The translations under genes were made by a program, and so were the position numbers. A DNA stretch of 64,000 nucleotides, taken from Larix kaempferi (Eukaryota > Streptophyta > Pinopsida > Pinales > Pinaceae). How positions within the stretch are numbered: position 1 is the first letter of the stretch; every line of letters begins with the position of its first letter. Positions 47,373-57,700 of this stretch are shown here, piece after piece. Under the pieces are notes generated by a model, which saw only the letters and a program-made list of their open reading frames with translations, was not told the origin of the DNA and did no database searches. The stretch covers positions 737,001 through 801,000 of the forward strand of contig BSBM01000321.1 of NCBI GenBank assembly GCA_027924585.1, given 5' to 3'.

Positions 47373-47661
47373 TGGGAGAATCATGGGAAAATGAGATTGG
47401 TTAACATAACTGGTAAAGTCAAATTTGAAAGAAGGCTCTGCATTATAATTAGTTTATCAAAATTGCTGTTGTACACTGATAAAGATAAACAAGTTGATTG
47501 TGAAAGAAAGCAATTCTAAATTGCGCTTAAGAACTGTAGACAGCTGCAGAACTCACGATTGGGAATTCATTCAATCACGTAAAGTTGACCAAGAAACCAT
47601 TGGATCTATGTTTCAAATTTTCGATACCTCAGCCTTCGCTGATCTGTAGCACCTTTCACAT

Positions 47662-48420
47662 CTATCTGCAGATAGGAAACCATACTCCATTCAACAGATG
47701 GTCATCCACTTCCTCAACAGTTGCAGGAGTCACAATTTTCTCTGGAACTGCATAGAGATCTCTAAAGATTCCAAGGTCTCCTTCCTCAATTTCTTCTGCC
47801 CTGAAGGGAACACCCTCTCGATGTACAACTTTCTCTGTAAGCAGATCAAGTTCTCTAAAAACTTCAAACTTTCCTTCCTCAATTTCTTCTTCCATGAAGG
47901 GAACACCCTATTGATGTATATGATCATAGGGATTTTGGTATTCCAATTTGTTAACAGTTGACAGTTTTATAACTGGACTGAGATCTGTAAATATTTCGAC
48001 CTCTCCTTCCTCGATTTCTTCTTCCCTAAAGGGAACACTCTCTTGATGTTCAAGATCATCAACATTTTGGTCTTCCATTTTGTCAACAGTTGAAGATTTT
48101 CCAACTTTCTTTGGAACAGGACTCACATCTCTAAAACCTTCAAACTCCACTTCTTTCATTGCTTCTTCCCTAAAGAGAACACTCTGAAGAGGTACCAGAT
48201 CAATTTTGTCAACAGTTGAAGGTTTTCCAACTTTCTTTGGAACGGGATCCACATCTCTAAAACTTTCAAACTCCACTTCCTTAATTTCTTCTTTCTTGAA
48301 GGGAGCAGCCTCTAGATGAAGAAGATCATGAAGATTTTGATCTTCCATTTCATCAACAATTGAAGGTTTCACAACTTTCTTTGGAACTGGATCCGACTCT
48401 CTAAAAACTTCAAATTCTAT
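47662..48420 (-). repeat. Six coding repeats of about 40 residues in the BCD1-like C-terminus
   Basis: Each repeat is a variant of EEIEEGEFEIFRDLDPVPKK followed by VGKPSTVDKMEDQN and a His/Leu-rich link ending VPFREE. The fourth contains the TAG. The fifth is shortened. Copies have diverged by substitutions and small in-frame indels. Confidence 0.8.
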
Positions 48421-48756
48421 TTCATGTGCAGGCAGAACAACATGAATCACGGGATACTCTGTAATAGTCTTAAATGCAAGCTGAGAACGCAATGGTTCTG
48501 TAACATTTAACTCAGAATATAAAGTTTTGGTACCCTGCAAAGTTAGAAAGCCCAGTGTCGTTAAAAAAAGTTGGACCTGAAATTACCTCTGTGAAGCTTG
48601 AATGAATAATAAGGAAAACTTCATACCTTTGTATATTCCTTCTTAACAAAAAGCTTCAGATTTTCAGTAGATTCTTTACAAAAATGTCTTAATTTATTCC
48701 GTGTTGTTGGATTCCCAGAACCAGTTGCCAGATGCTTTTCGAATATACTCTGCAGA

Positions 48757-48811
48757 CTCACATGTTCATCCACCCTGGAACCATAACATGTTCATCCACC
48801 CTGGAACCATA
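48757..48811 (-). repeat. 27-bp tandem duplication across a splice acceptor
   Basis: CATGTTCATCCACCCTGGAA with its flank is repeated at 48757 and 48784. On the minus strand this duplicates the GGTTCCAG acceptor and the first bases of exon b, leaving two possible acceptors. Confidence 0.85.
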
Positions 48812-49155
48812 AGCAAGGTCAGATATATCAATAATCTCTCCCAGGCATACTCTTGAAAACAGCTCTCTGAGCTATTACATCAAGGAAGCTTTTATCTTTG
48901 ATTTGTGACAATTCCTTGACCAACGCAACATACTAAAACTAGCCCGCCCAGATAAATTACAAGTTAATTAAAGCCTCAGAGAAGATAGTATAGTAATTTT
49001 GATTCCCAGAATAAAAAAAATCTTAAGCATCCAGCTTGAATTTCCCTTTGTTGAATTTTTATGTATCTAAAGTTAATAGAACTTACCTGTGGTCAATAAA
49101 GATCACATCTGTTGAATGAAACTGCCACTCAACTGTCGAGTAAATGCATTTCCGG

Positions 49156-50230
49156 CTGCAGATAGAGAAACATATTGTTCTTAAGACACAGATCTACAAA
49201 TCTGTATTCTATATTGAAAAAATTGAAGACTAAAATGCTGCATATGATTGTTTCTATTCATGTCACTTTTCAAACAGGTAAGTAAGATTGCTAACATTAT
49301 ATACACCAACTAATCATTCATACCATTACCCTGGATATGAAAACATATGTTTGTTTCTTGCAGTGGAAAATACTACACCACAAAAAGTGGATAAGTAAGA
49401 GAGGAATAGAGAAGAGCAAGAGATATTAATGTGATATTTTTGCATTAATAATAAACTATATTAAAATGAGATCACTGGATACTCCCCCTGCTTGCATATA
49501 TCCAGTGTATCGGACCACTTGGACACTATGTTTGAGTGTTGTGGGACACGTGTCCTACGTCCAACACTCGAACAGAGTATTCTCACATGTCTGACACTCA
49601 AGACACCAAAATATGTTAAAAAACGATTACATATTTATGTCTATATTTTATTCCTGTAATTTTAATACTTTTTAATTATATTATATGTATACATGTCCCG
49701 ATGTGTACTGTTTCTGGAGTCTACATCTCCCATGTTGGATAACTATATCCCAATGCCAGGTGACTTGGTATTAAAATATTAGAATTATGAAACGCTAACG
49801 AAATAAAATTAAAACAGTATATACTATGAAAATAATAATATTATATGGTATTGAACTAAAATTGACAATTACTAGTGTGTGGAAAGGGAATGTTACTAAT
49901 ATTATTGTGGAAAATAATAGGTATGTATTTATACCAGAATATTTGTATGCACTCACCCTCACTTCATAAGTGGGAAGTGCGAAGATCAATGCTAAAAGCA
50001 TACAAATATTAAGATCTAAGAGCAAGCTATGGAAAGGGGAGGTTATTAATATTATTGTGGAAAATAATAGGTATGTATTTATACCAGAATATTTGTATGC
50101 ACTCACCCTCACTTCATAAGTGGAAGTGCGAAGATCAATGCTAAAAGCATACAAATATTAAGATCTAAGAGCAAGCTAGAACTTAGATGCTAAATGTCTA
50201 ATTAACAGAGAGTATACTATAAGGTGTGAG
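49156..50230. other. Intergenic AT-rich DNA with a 150-bp tandem duplication
   Basis: 49881-50030 and 50031-50179 are near-identical copies beginning GGAAAGGG. No BCD1 upstream exon was found here. A cluster of hyphenated repeats (ACACTATG, GACACGTGTC) lies near 49525-49560. Confidence 0.6.
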
Positions 50231-51690
50231 TAAAATAAAAATGCTAGAAACTGAAATCTTGGTACTAATAGAGAGAGAGGCTGTCAAGTGTTGGAGTGAG
50301 GGGACCAAGATGCAGACTCATTGTCAAAGTCATCAAGCACTATGAAAGGGTCGATGCCTTAGTAGATGATATTCTTTAGGGAAGATTGAGGTTGAGAGGC
50401 CCAATTGTATGATCATAAGGGGAGCACAAGAGGGAGGGAGCCCAAATCTCCTGACATCCAAGGTTGTGGGAAAGAATCTCCAAACAAAAGCTTGGCTACT
50501 CCACTAAACCTAGGGAGTAGTATGTTTTGTGGGCAGAACTTGACTATGGAGTCGCATAGAACTTATTCGTCTGTTGGTCTAGTGGTGTACATCTTGTGCC
50601 CTGGAAAGGCAACCCCTCATTAGTCTCAAAGAGGCCAAACAATCACCTACAAGGGAAGTTGAAAGAAGAAAAGAGCCCTCACAAATCCGGCCTTTAAAGT
50701 ATAGTGGGTCGTTGCATGTCGTTTGTCGCTCCAATTGGACAGACAATTAAGAAGTAGAAGATGGTCATCTTGAGAGCCTCTAACCAAGATGAGACATGCA
50801 AAGACTGAGATCTATGTCCGAACATGTTTCTCACGAAGTGAGCAAGGGATCTCTAGCCATAACAGTGAAAGTGCATCGAAAAGGAGTCCCTCAAGTCCAA
50901 CAAGACGTAGTGATATCTACCTCTAATCTATAGTATAGGGGGCACCAAAAAATTACACGCACCCCATATCTGACTCCTATAAGTGGCAAAGCTAGCAAGG
51001 TGGTGATCGATCTCTGCCTGAAGCTTGTGAAAACCGACTCAAAACTAACCCAGGGGGATCCCGAGGGCATGCATCCAGTGTTTTTGCATGTATGGAGGTC
51101 GAATAATAAGGTCATTGCTAAAATCCAAATATAAATCCATCTTCGAGCCAAGACCCTTAGAAGGTGTGATCCAGGTGGTCTAGATGTATTGTTTGTAAAT
51201 TTCCTCTCTGATAACCGGATTCAAGTCCTGCTTAGATGGCAAGAGGTGTCCTGGAACATTTAGTGAGTACCTAAAAAGGGGAAAAATATTTGGAGAGATG
51301 GTCATAGACTAAAGAAGACAAGAGGGCTCTAAGAACCAACTGCAAGCACACCCAAGGGTGTTGGTCGACGCGATGTGCCCAAACACTATGTTCCCAAAGA
51401 TCCGAACTCTAAAGGAATGAGACCATACAAAATATGACCTCAAGGCAAAAAGATGGGCTCTGAACTTTGCCTAAACAATGGATTAGGAGACAATCCACTT
51501 GCATTGGATGATGCACCAAGAAGGCCAGTCTGGACTCTCAATATTGGTCCAATCGATTTGAAACAAACTCGATCCCCGAATCTCTAAATTATGGAGGAAT
51601 GTAGGTTTGATGATTGTATCCAAGAGGTGCATGTTGGACAAGAAGTCCTAGGACTAGTCTCGAGGAGGGTGAGGGAGCCATATCCTTTGC
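50231..51690 (+). mobile_element. Probable upstream part of a decayed gypsy element
   Basis: This adjoins the reverse transcriptase relic and has a mixed composition with many short open frames. No gag or protease motif could be named, so the assignment rests on position only. Confidence 0.3.
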
Positions 51691-52830
51691 TAAGTTGAGT
51701 TTGAATGGCCTAACCATATGCAAAAAATGGCCCAACAAACTAGATCCCCATATAAGTGTATATATTTCCCAACAAAAGTATCTTTGTTGTGATGGCGATA
51801 TTTCAACAAAAAAGGATGCAACTATTGGAATGTCTACAATCAATAAGGGTTAAACAAATTAACCATTGAGAATAAATTTTAATACAAATTTTCAAGTTGT
51901 AATAAATGCAACATGAAATTTAGTAATGATTGATTTGAGGTCCAACTAGACCAAATCCAAATTTTAATACAAATTTTCAAGTTGTAATAAATGCAACATG
52001 AAATTTAGTAATGATTGATTTGAGGTCCAACTAGACCAAATCCAAGGTAGGTTGAAGATACTCACCAAGGCTACTTTTAGAAATCACTCATCATTACGAG
52101 TTCTTGGTGATGCCTTTCAGGTTCACAAATGCACTTACAACCTCTTAGGCCACCATGAAGAATATATTTGCTCCCTACATAAGGAAATTTGTGATAATTT
52201 TTATTGATGATATTTCAATGTTCCACACATTAGGCTAGCAGTTAAAATATCTCGGCACAACTGTACTCCAAATGTTCAAAGACAAGTTCTTTGCTTGTGG
52301 GTTTGGAAGACTCAAAATGAGAGGCACTAGCCCCATGAAATGGACACATGATTAAGTGTATATAATTCTCAAGAAAAGTCCCTTTGTTGTGATGGCAGTA
52401 TCATCAAGAAAAAAGGACACAAATGTAAACGTCTGCAAATCAATAAGGGCTAGACAAATTAATTACTGAGAATAGGTTTTTAATAACAACCTTTCGAGAT
52501 GCAACATCTAATTTATCAATGATTTATTTTGGGTCAAGCTACACTAAATCCAAGTTAGGTGAAGATGCTCACCAAGACTACTTTTAGAAACGAATCATCG
52601 TGATGAATCTTAGTGATAGCTTTCAAGCTCACAAATGCACTTGCAACCCCTTAAGACACCATGGTCAATATACTTGTTCCCTACGTTAGAATTTTTTTAT
52701 GATTTGCTTTGATGATAATTCATTGTTCAACACAGTAGACTAGCATGTAGAATATCTCACAACTGTATTCCAAATGCTTAAAGACAAGTTTTCTTTGACT
52801 ATAGGTGTGGAAGACTCAAAATGAGCTTTT
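51691..52830 (+). pseudogene. Ty3/gypsy reverse transcriptase relic, segment present twice
   Basis: A first copy shows KKDATIGMSTINKG near 51810 (the KKDG...IDYR region), IDLRSN near 51930 and 52015, and HHYEFLVMPFRFTNALTTS near 52085-52145. It ends ATMKNIF then APYIRKFVIIFIDDISMFH at about 52150-52230, where FIDD is the catalytic box. A second, more damaged copy at about 52380-52800 repeats this order from TTTGTTGTGATGGCAGTA to a PYVRIF relic, offset by roughly 500-610 bases. Stops and frameshifts are many. An 85-bp tandem duplication (51874-52043) lies inside the first copy. Confidence 0.7.
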
Positions 52831-53640
52831 AAATTCAATCTATCTCAAAGTGAGTGATATCAATGGGTCCAAGTGACATAGTTTAACTTGAGTGACCCAA
52901 ACCAACCAACATGACCAAATTTGGAGTGTTCTTTGCATAACCATTAGTTTAGAATGCTTGTCAAATGACACTATTCCTGAGTGACCATCCTTACAAATCA
53001 AATTAACAAGGCATGATTGTTTAGAGATGACGGAATTAAGCAATGTTTTAGCCAACTAAAGTTGACTGTGGCAAGTAGTGTTAGCATTGGCTACTGCTAG
53101 TTTCACTAAATGTTACATAGGCAGTGGTAGAGGCCAAGTATATTAATGAGTTTGATCATCAAAGAACACTTCCATGCAGATAGGTCCTGTCACAGGCACA
53201 CCACACCCGACTTTTTTCTGTCGTCTGTTGACCCGCGTGGTACTTTCCCGACGCCTAGTTGAGGGCCTGACCAGCTTGGCTAGACCATCGACAGACTACA
53301 CCTTAAACTGCATAAATTCACATTTAACTATTTACTTATATGTTTCTGTTCTTGTTACACTTCCATTACACATGTTATCCACACAACATTTATACTTAGC
53401 CAAATAACAAAATACACAAGACACCAATATATGGTGGCACCCCAATTGAGCGTGCCGAAAGAGTTCTTATATAACAATGGTGACAATTTTACAATGTAAA
53501 ACAGTGGAATTAAAATTAAATTCAAACAAACACACACGATATAATTATACTACAGTAAATGAGTTAAATTAAAATTTCATAGAACCATAATATTATGTAA
53601 CAACAAATGAGTAAATTCCCTTATACATACCTCCCTCACT
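52831..53640. other. Unassigned spacer before the exon-cassette array
   Basis: No clear gene is seen. From about 53500 the sequence (ACACACACGATATAATTA onward) belongs to the array: the same block precedes related cassettes at about 59020, 61180 and 63630. Confidence 0.5.
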
Positions 53641-54279
53641 TTTGCTTGCTAAATTTGTGGAATTTGCATCAGCTCCAATGAGCCATCCACGCTAGCTTTA
53701 AGTTCACCACCCATTGAACCACAAAAGAGCTTTGAACAAGAATAAGACAAACAAACGAGAAGGCAAGCAATAAAACGAATGCCCAACAATGAAGTAGCAT
53801 GGCCATGCTAAAAAATGCAAAAAAAAAACAAAAAAACACTTATAACAATAGAAAAAGAAAAAAACAACAATAGAACAATTAAAAGTTACAAAAACAATAA
53901 CAAAATACAAAAAAACAAAGAAAGAGAAATAGCAAACACAAAATCCACTCTACAACCCCTGAACGCTTCCAAGGTTAGCCAAGGACAATCTGCACACCAA
54001 AGTTTTGATAAGCATTAAATAGATATAAGAAAATATTATTATAAAGTTTAAACACAAACCAAATATTTTATGAAAAAATCTTATGAGTAATCTTATGTAA
54101 ACACCAAATATTATGAACCAAAAGAGAATTCACCTTTGCCTCTACTACAATCTCTTATATAGTTATTTCAATAGTTTTTATTAGCGAACCACTTCATTGC
54201 ATTATAGTCAAATATTAAATAAATAAAAAATAATGTAAGATGTTTTTAATTTAACAAACACAAATGGAACCATACATAC

Positions 54280-54370
54280 CACCTCCGGCTTTTCCTTCAC
54301 TCGCTGCACCTGTCTGTATCCATAAAATGGCTTGTTAGGACATGGCTTAATTTCCCCAACCATTGAAGTT
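54280..54370 (-). other. Exon-like cassette Y (unit 1)
   Basis: The minus-strand frame reads VGEIKPCPNKPFYGYRQVQR followed by VKEKPEV, bordered on its 3' side by a GTATGTATG donor-like site. Copies are at about 55480, 56690 and 57890, and a diverged one is at about 59785. The 5' side (GTTCAAAACTTCAATGG) lacks the AG seen in other Y cassettes. Confidence 0.5.
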
Positions 54371-54645
54371 TTGAACCATACAAAAACCAAAACATAAAAT
54401 ATTAAATACAATAAAAAAAATCTCATGAAAAATATTAAAAATACCCCAAAAATCTCATGAGAAATATTAAACAAATTCTTGAAATATATTTATTATGAGA
54501 AATCTCATCCAAAAATAAGGTATGTCTTGTGCAAATTCAAAAACCTAGAAACCCTAACTAGCTGAGGGAGCTGAACCATTCAATTTGAAACAAGGATGAT
54601 TTCATGGAAGAGAATAGATGGGTTTTGCACCAAAGGAGAACTCAC

Positions 54646-54746
54646 CATATGGATCTATGTTTACTGACCAGATAGCCCATATCTCTTTCACAGACACTTC
54701 ATCGGTTTCATCAACAATCATCCACCTTTTATCTGCACTACATTGC
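54646..54746 (-). other. Exon-like cassette X (unit 1)
   Basis: The 101-nt stretch is bordered by TTTTCAAG (AG) and GTGAGTTC (GT) on the minus strand, with one open frame: QCSADKRWMIVDETDEVSVK then EIWAIWSVNIDPYG. Copies lie at 55846-55946, 57055-57155 and 58255-58355, all open. The family is unknown to me. Confidence 0.55.
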
Positions 54747-57700
54747 CTTGAAAATTAAACAAAGACATGACCTAATGATGTAACAAAAAATGAGTTAAGT
54801 TCAATTGGTTTAGAGCTTAAATCCATACCTCCTACTCCTTATCCTTCTCCTTGCTTGCTAAATTTGTGGAATTTGCATCAGCTCCAATGAGCCATCCACG
54901 CTAGCCTTAAGTTCACCACCCATTGAACCACAAAAGAGCTTTGAACAAGAATAAGACAAACAAACGAGAAGGCAAGCAATAAAACGAATGCCCAACAATG
55001 AAGTAGCATGGCCATGCTAAAAAATGCAAAAAAAAACAAAAAAACACTTATAACAATAGAAAAAGAAAAAAACAACAATAGAAAAATTAAAAGTTACAAA
55101 AACAATAACAAAAAACAAAAAAACAAAGAAAGAGAAATAGCAAACACAAAATCCACTCTACAACCCCTGAACGCTTCCAAGGTTAGCCAAGGACAACCTG
55201 CACACCAAAGTTTTGATAAGCATTAAATAGATATAAGAAAATATTATTATAAAGTTTAAACACAAACCAAATATTTTATGAAAAAATCTTATATATTTTA
55301 TGAAAATATTTTATGAACCAAAAGAGAATCCACCTTTGCCTCTACTACAATCTCTTATATAGTTATTTCAATAGTTTTTATTAGCAAACCACTTCATTGC
55401 ATTATAGTCAAATATTAAATAAATAAAAAATAATGTAAGATGCTTTTAATTTAACAAACACAAATGGAACCATACATACCACCTCCGGCTTTTCCTTCAC
55501 TCGCTGCACCTGTCTGTATCCATAAAATGGCTTGTTAGGACATGGCTTAATTTCCCCAACCATTGAAGTTTTGAACCATACAAAAACCAAAACATAAAAT
55601 ATTAAATACAAACAAAAAAATCTCATGAAAAATATTAAAAATACACCAAAAATCTCATGAGAAATATTAAACAAATTCTTGAAATATATTTATTATGAGA
55701 AATCTCATCCAAAAATAAGGTATGTCTTGTGCAAATTCAAAAACCTAGAAACCCTAACTAGCTGAGGGAGCTGAACCATTCAATTTGAAACAAGGATGAT
55801 TTCATGGAATAGAATAGATGGGTTTTGCACCAAAGGAGAACTCACCATATGGATCTATGTTTACTGACCAGATAGCCCATATCTCTTTCACAGACACTTC
55901 ATCGGTTTCATCAACAATCATCCACCTTTTACCTGCATTACATTGCCTTGAAAATTAAACAAAGAAATGACCTAATGATGTAACAAAAAATGAGTTAAGT
56001 TCAATTGGTTTAGAGCTTAAATCCATACCTCCTACTCCTTATCCTTCTCCTTGCTTGCTAAATTTGTGGAATTTGCATCAGCTCCAATGAGCCATCCACG
56101 CTAGCCTTAAGTTCACCACCCATTGAACCACAAAAGAGCTTTGAACAAGAATAAGACAAACAAACGAGAAGGCAAGCAATAAAACGAATGCCCAACAATG
56201 AAGTAGCATGGCCATGCTAAAAAATGCAAAAAAAAAACAAAAAAACACTTATAACAATAGAAAAAGAAAAAAACAACAATAGAAAAATTAAAAGTTACAA
56301 AAACAATAACAAAAAACAAAAAAACAAAGAAAAAGAAATAGCAAACACAAAATCCACTCTACAACCCCTGAACGCTTCCAAGGTTAGCCAAGGACAACCT
56401 GCACACCAAAGTTTTGATAAGCATTAAATAGATATAAGAAAATATTATTATAAAGTTTAAACACAAACCAAATATTTTATGAAAAAATCTTATGAGTAAT
56501 CTTATGTAAACACCAAATATTATGAACCAAAAGAGAATTCACCTTTGCCTCTACTACAATCTCTTATATAGTTATTTCAATAGTTTTTACTAGCGAACCA
56601 CTTCATTGCATTATAGTCAAATATTAAATAAATAAAAAATAATGTAAGATGCTTTTAATTTAACAAACACAAATGGAACCATACATACCACCTCCGGCTT
56701 TTCCTTCACTCGCTGCACCTGTCTGTATCCATAAAATGGCTTGTTAGGACATGGCTTAATTTCCCCAACCATTGAAGTTTTGAACCATACAAAAACCAAA
56801 ACATAAAATATTAAATACAAACAAAAAAATCCCAAGAAAAATATTAAAAATACCCCAAAAATCTCATGAGAAATATTAAACAAATTCTTGAAATATATTT
56901 ATTATGAGAAATCTCATCCAAAAATAAGGTATGTCTTGTGCAAATTCAAAAACTTAGAAACCCTAACTAGCTGAGGGAGCTGAATCATTCAATTTGAAAC
57001 AAGGATGATTTCATGGAATAGAATAGATGGGTTTTGCACCAAAGGAGAACTCACCATATGGATCTATGTTTACTGACCAGATAGCCCATATCTCTTTCAC
57101 AGACACTTCATCGGTTTCATCAACAATCATCCACCTTTTACCCGCACTACATTGCCTTGAAAATTAAACAAAGACATGACCTAATGATGTAACAAAAAAT
57201 GAGTTAAGTTCAATTGGTTTAGAGCTTAAATCCATACCTCCTACTCCTTATCCTTGCTTGCTAAATTTGTGGAATTTGCATCAGCTCCAATGAGCCATCC
57301 ACGCTAGCCTTAAGTTCACCACCCATTGAACCACAAAAGAGCTTTGAACAAGAATAAGACAAACAAACGAGAAGGCAAGCAATAAAACGAATGCCCAACA
57401 ATGAAGTAGCATGGCCATGCTAAAAATGCAAAAAAAAACAAAAAAACACTTATAACAATAGAAAAAGAAAAAAACAACAATAGAAAAATTAAAAGTTATA
57501 AAAACAGTAACAAAAAACAAAAAAACAAAGAAAGAGAAATAGCAAACACAAAATCCACTCTACAACCCCTGAACGCTTCCAAGGTTAGCCAAGGACAACC
57601 TGCACACCAAAGTTTTGATAAGCATTAAATAGATATAAGAAAATATTATTATAAAGTTTACACACAAACCAAATATTTTATGAAAAAATCTTATGAGTAA

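Larger units (their letters stand above)
47662..49155 (-). pseudogene. BCD1: BCD1-like (box C/D snoRNA protein 1) gene, 3' half
   Basis: BCD1/ZNHIT6 proteins act in the nucleus in assembly of box C/D snoRNPs. Three exons are visible. Exon a (49087-49155) reads YSTVEWQFHSTDVIFIDH. Exon b (48627-48774) reads VDEHVSLQSIFEKHLATGSG, then RHFCKESTENLKLFVKKEYT. Exon c (47662-48534) starts GTKTLYSELN and includes TITEYPVIHVVLPAHEIEFE. All have GT/AG borders and compatible phases (a leaves AG, b supplies G, b ends in phase 0). EW-FHSTDV-DH and EYPVIHV-LP are the family signatures. The N-terminal HIT zinc finger is not found upstream. Exon c then runs into six repeats of about 40 residues and has an in-frame TAG at 47908-47910, after which the same frame stays open to 47662. 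It is truncated and probably non-functional, unless large introns place the 5' exons elsewhere. Confidence 0.75.

Noticed and set aside
53704-53910. Membrane-protein-like ORFs rich in Phe/Val/Tyr on the minus strand, recurring in each 1.2-kb unit
   Set aside because: They read through the T-rich stretch upstream of a cassette, which behaves like a polypyrimidine intron tract.
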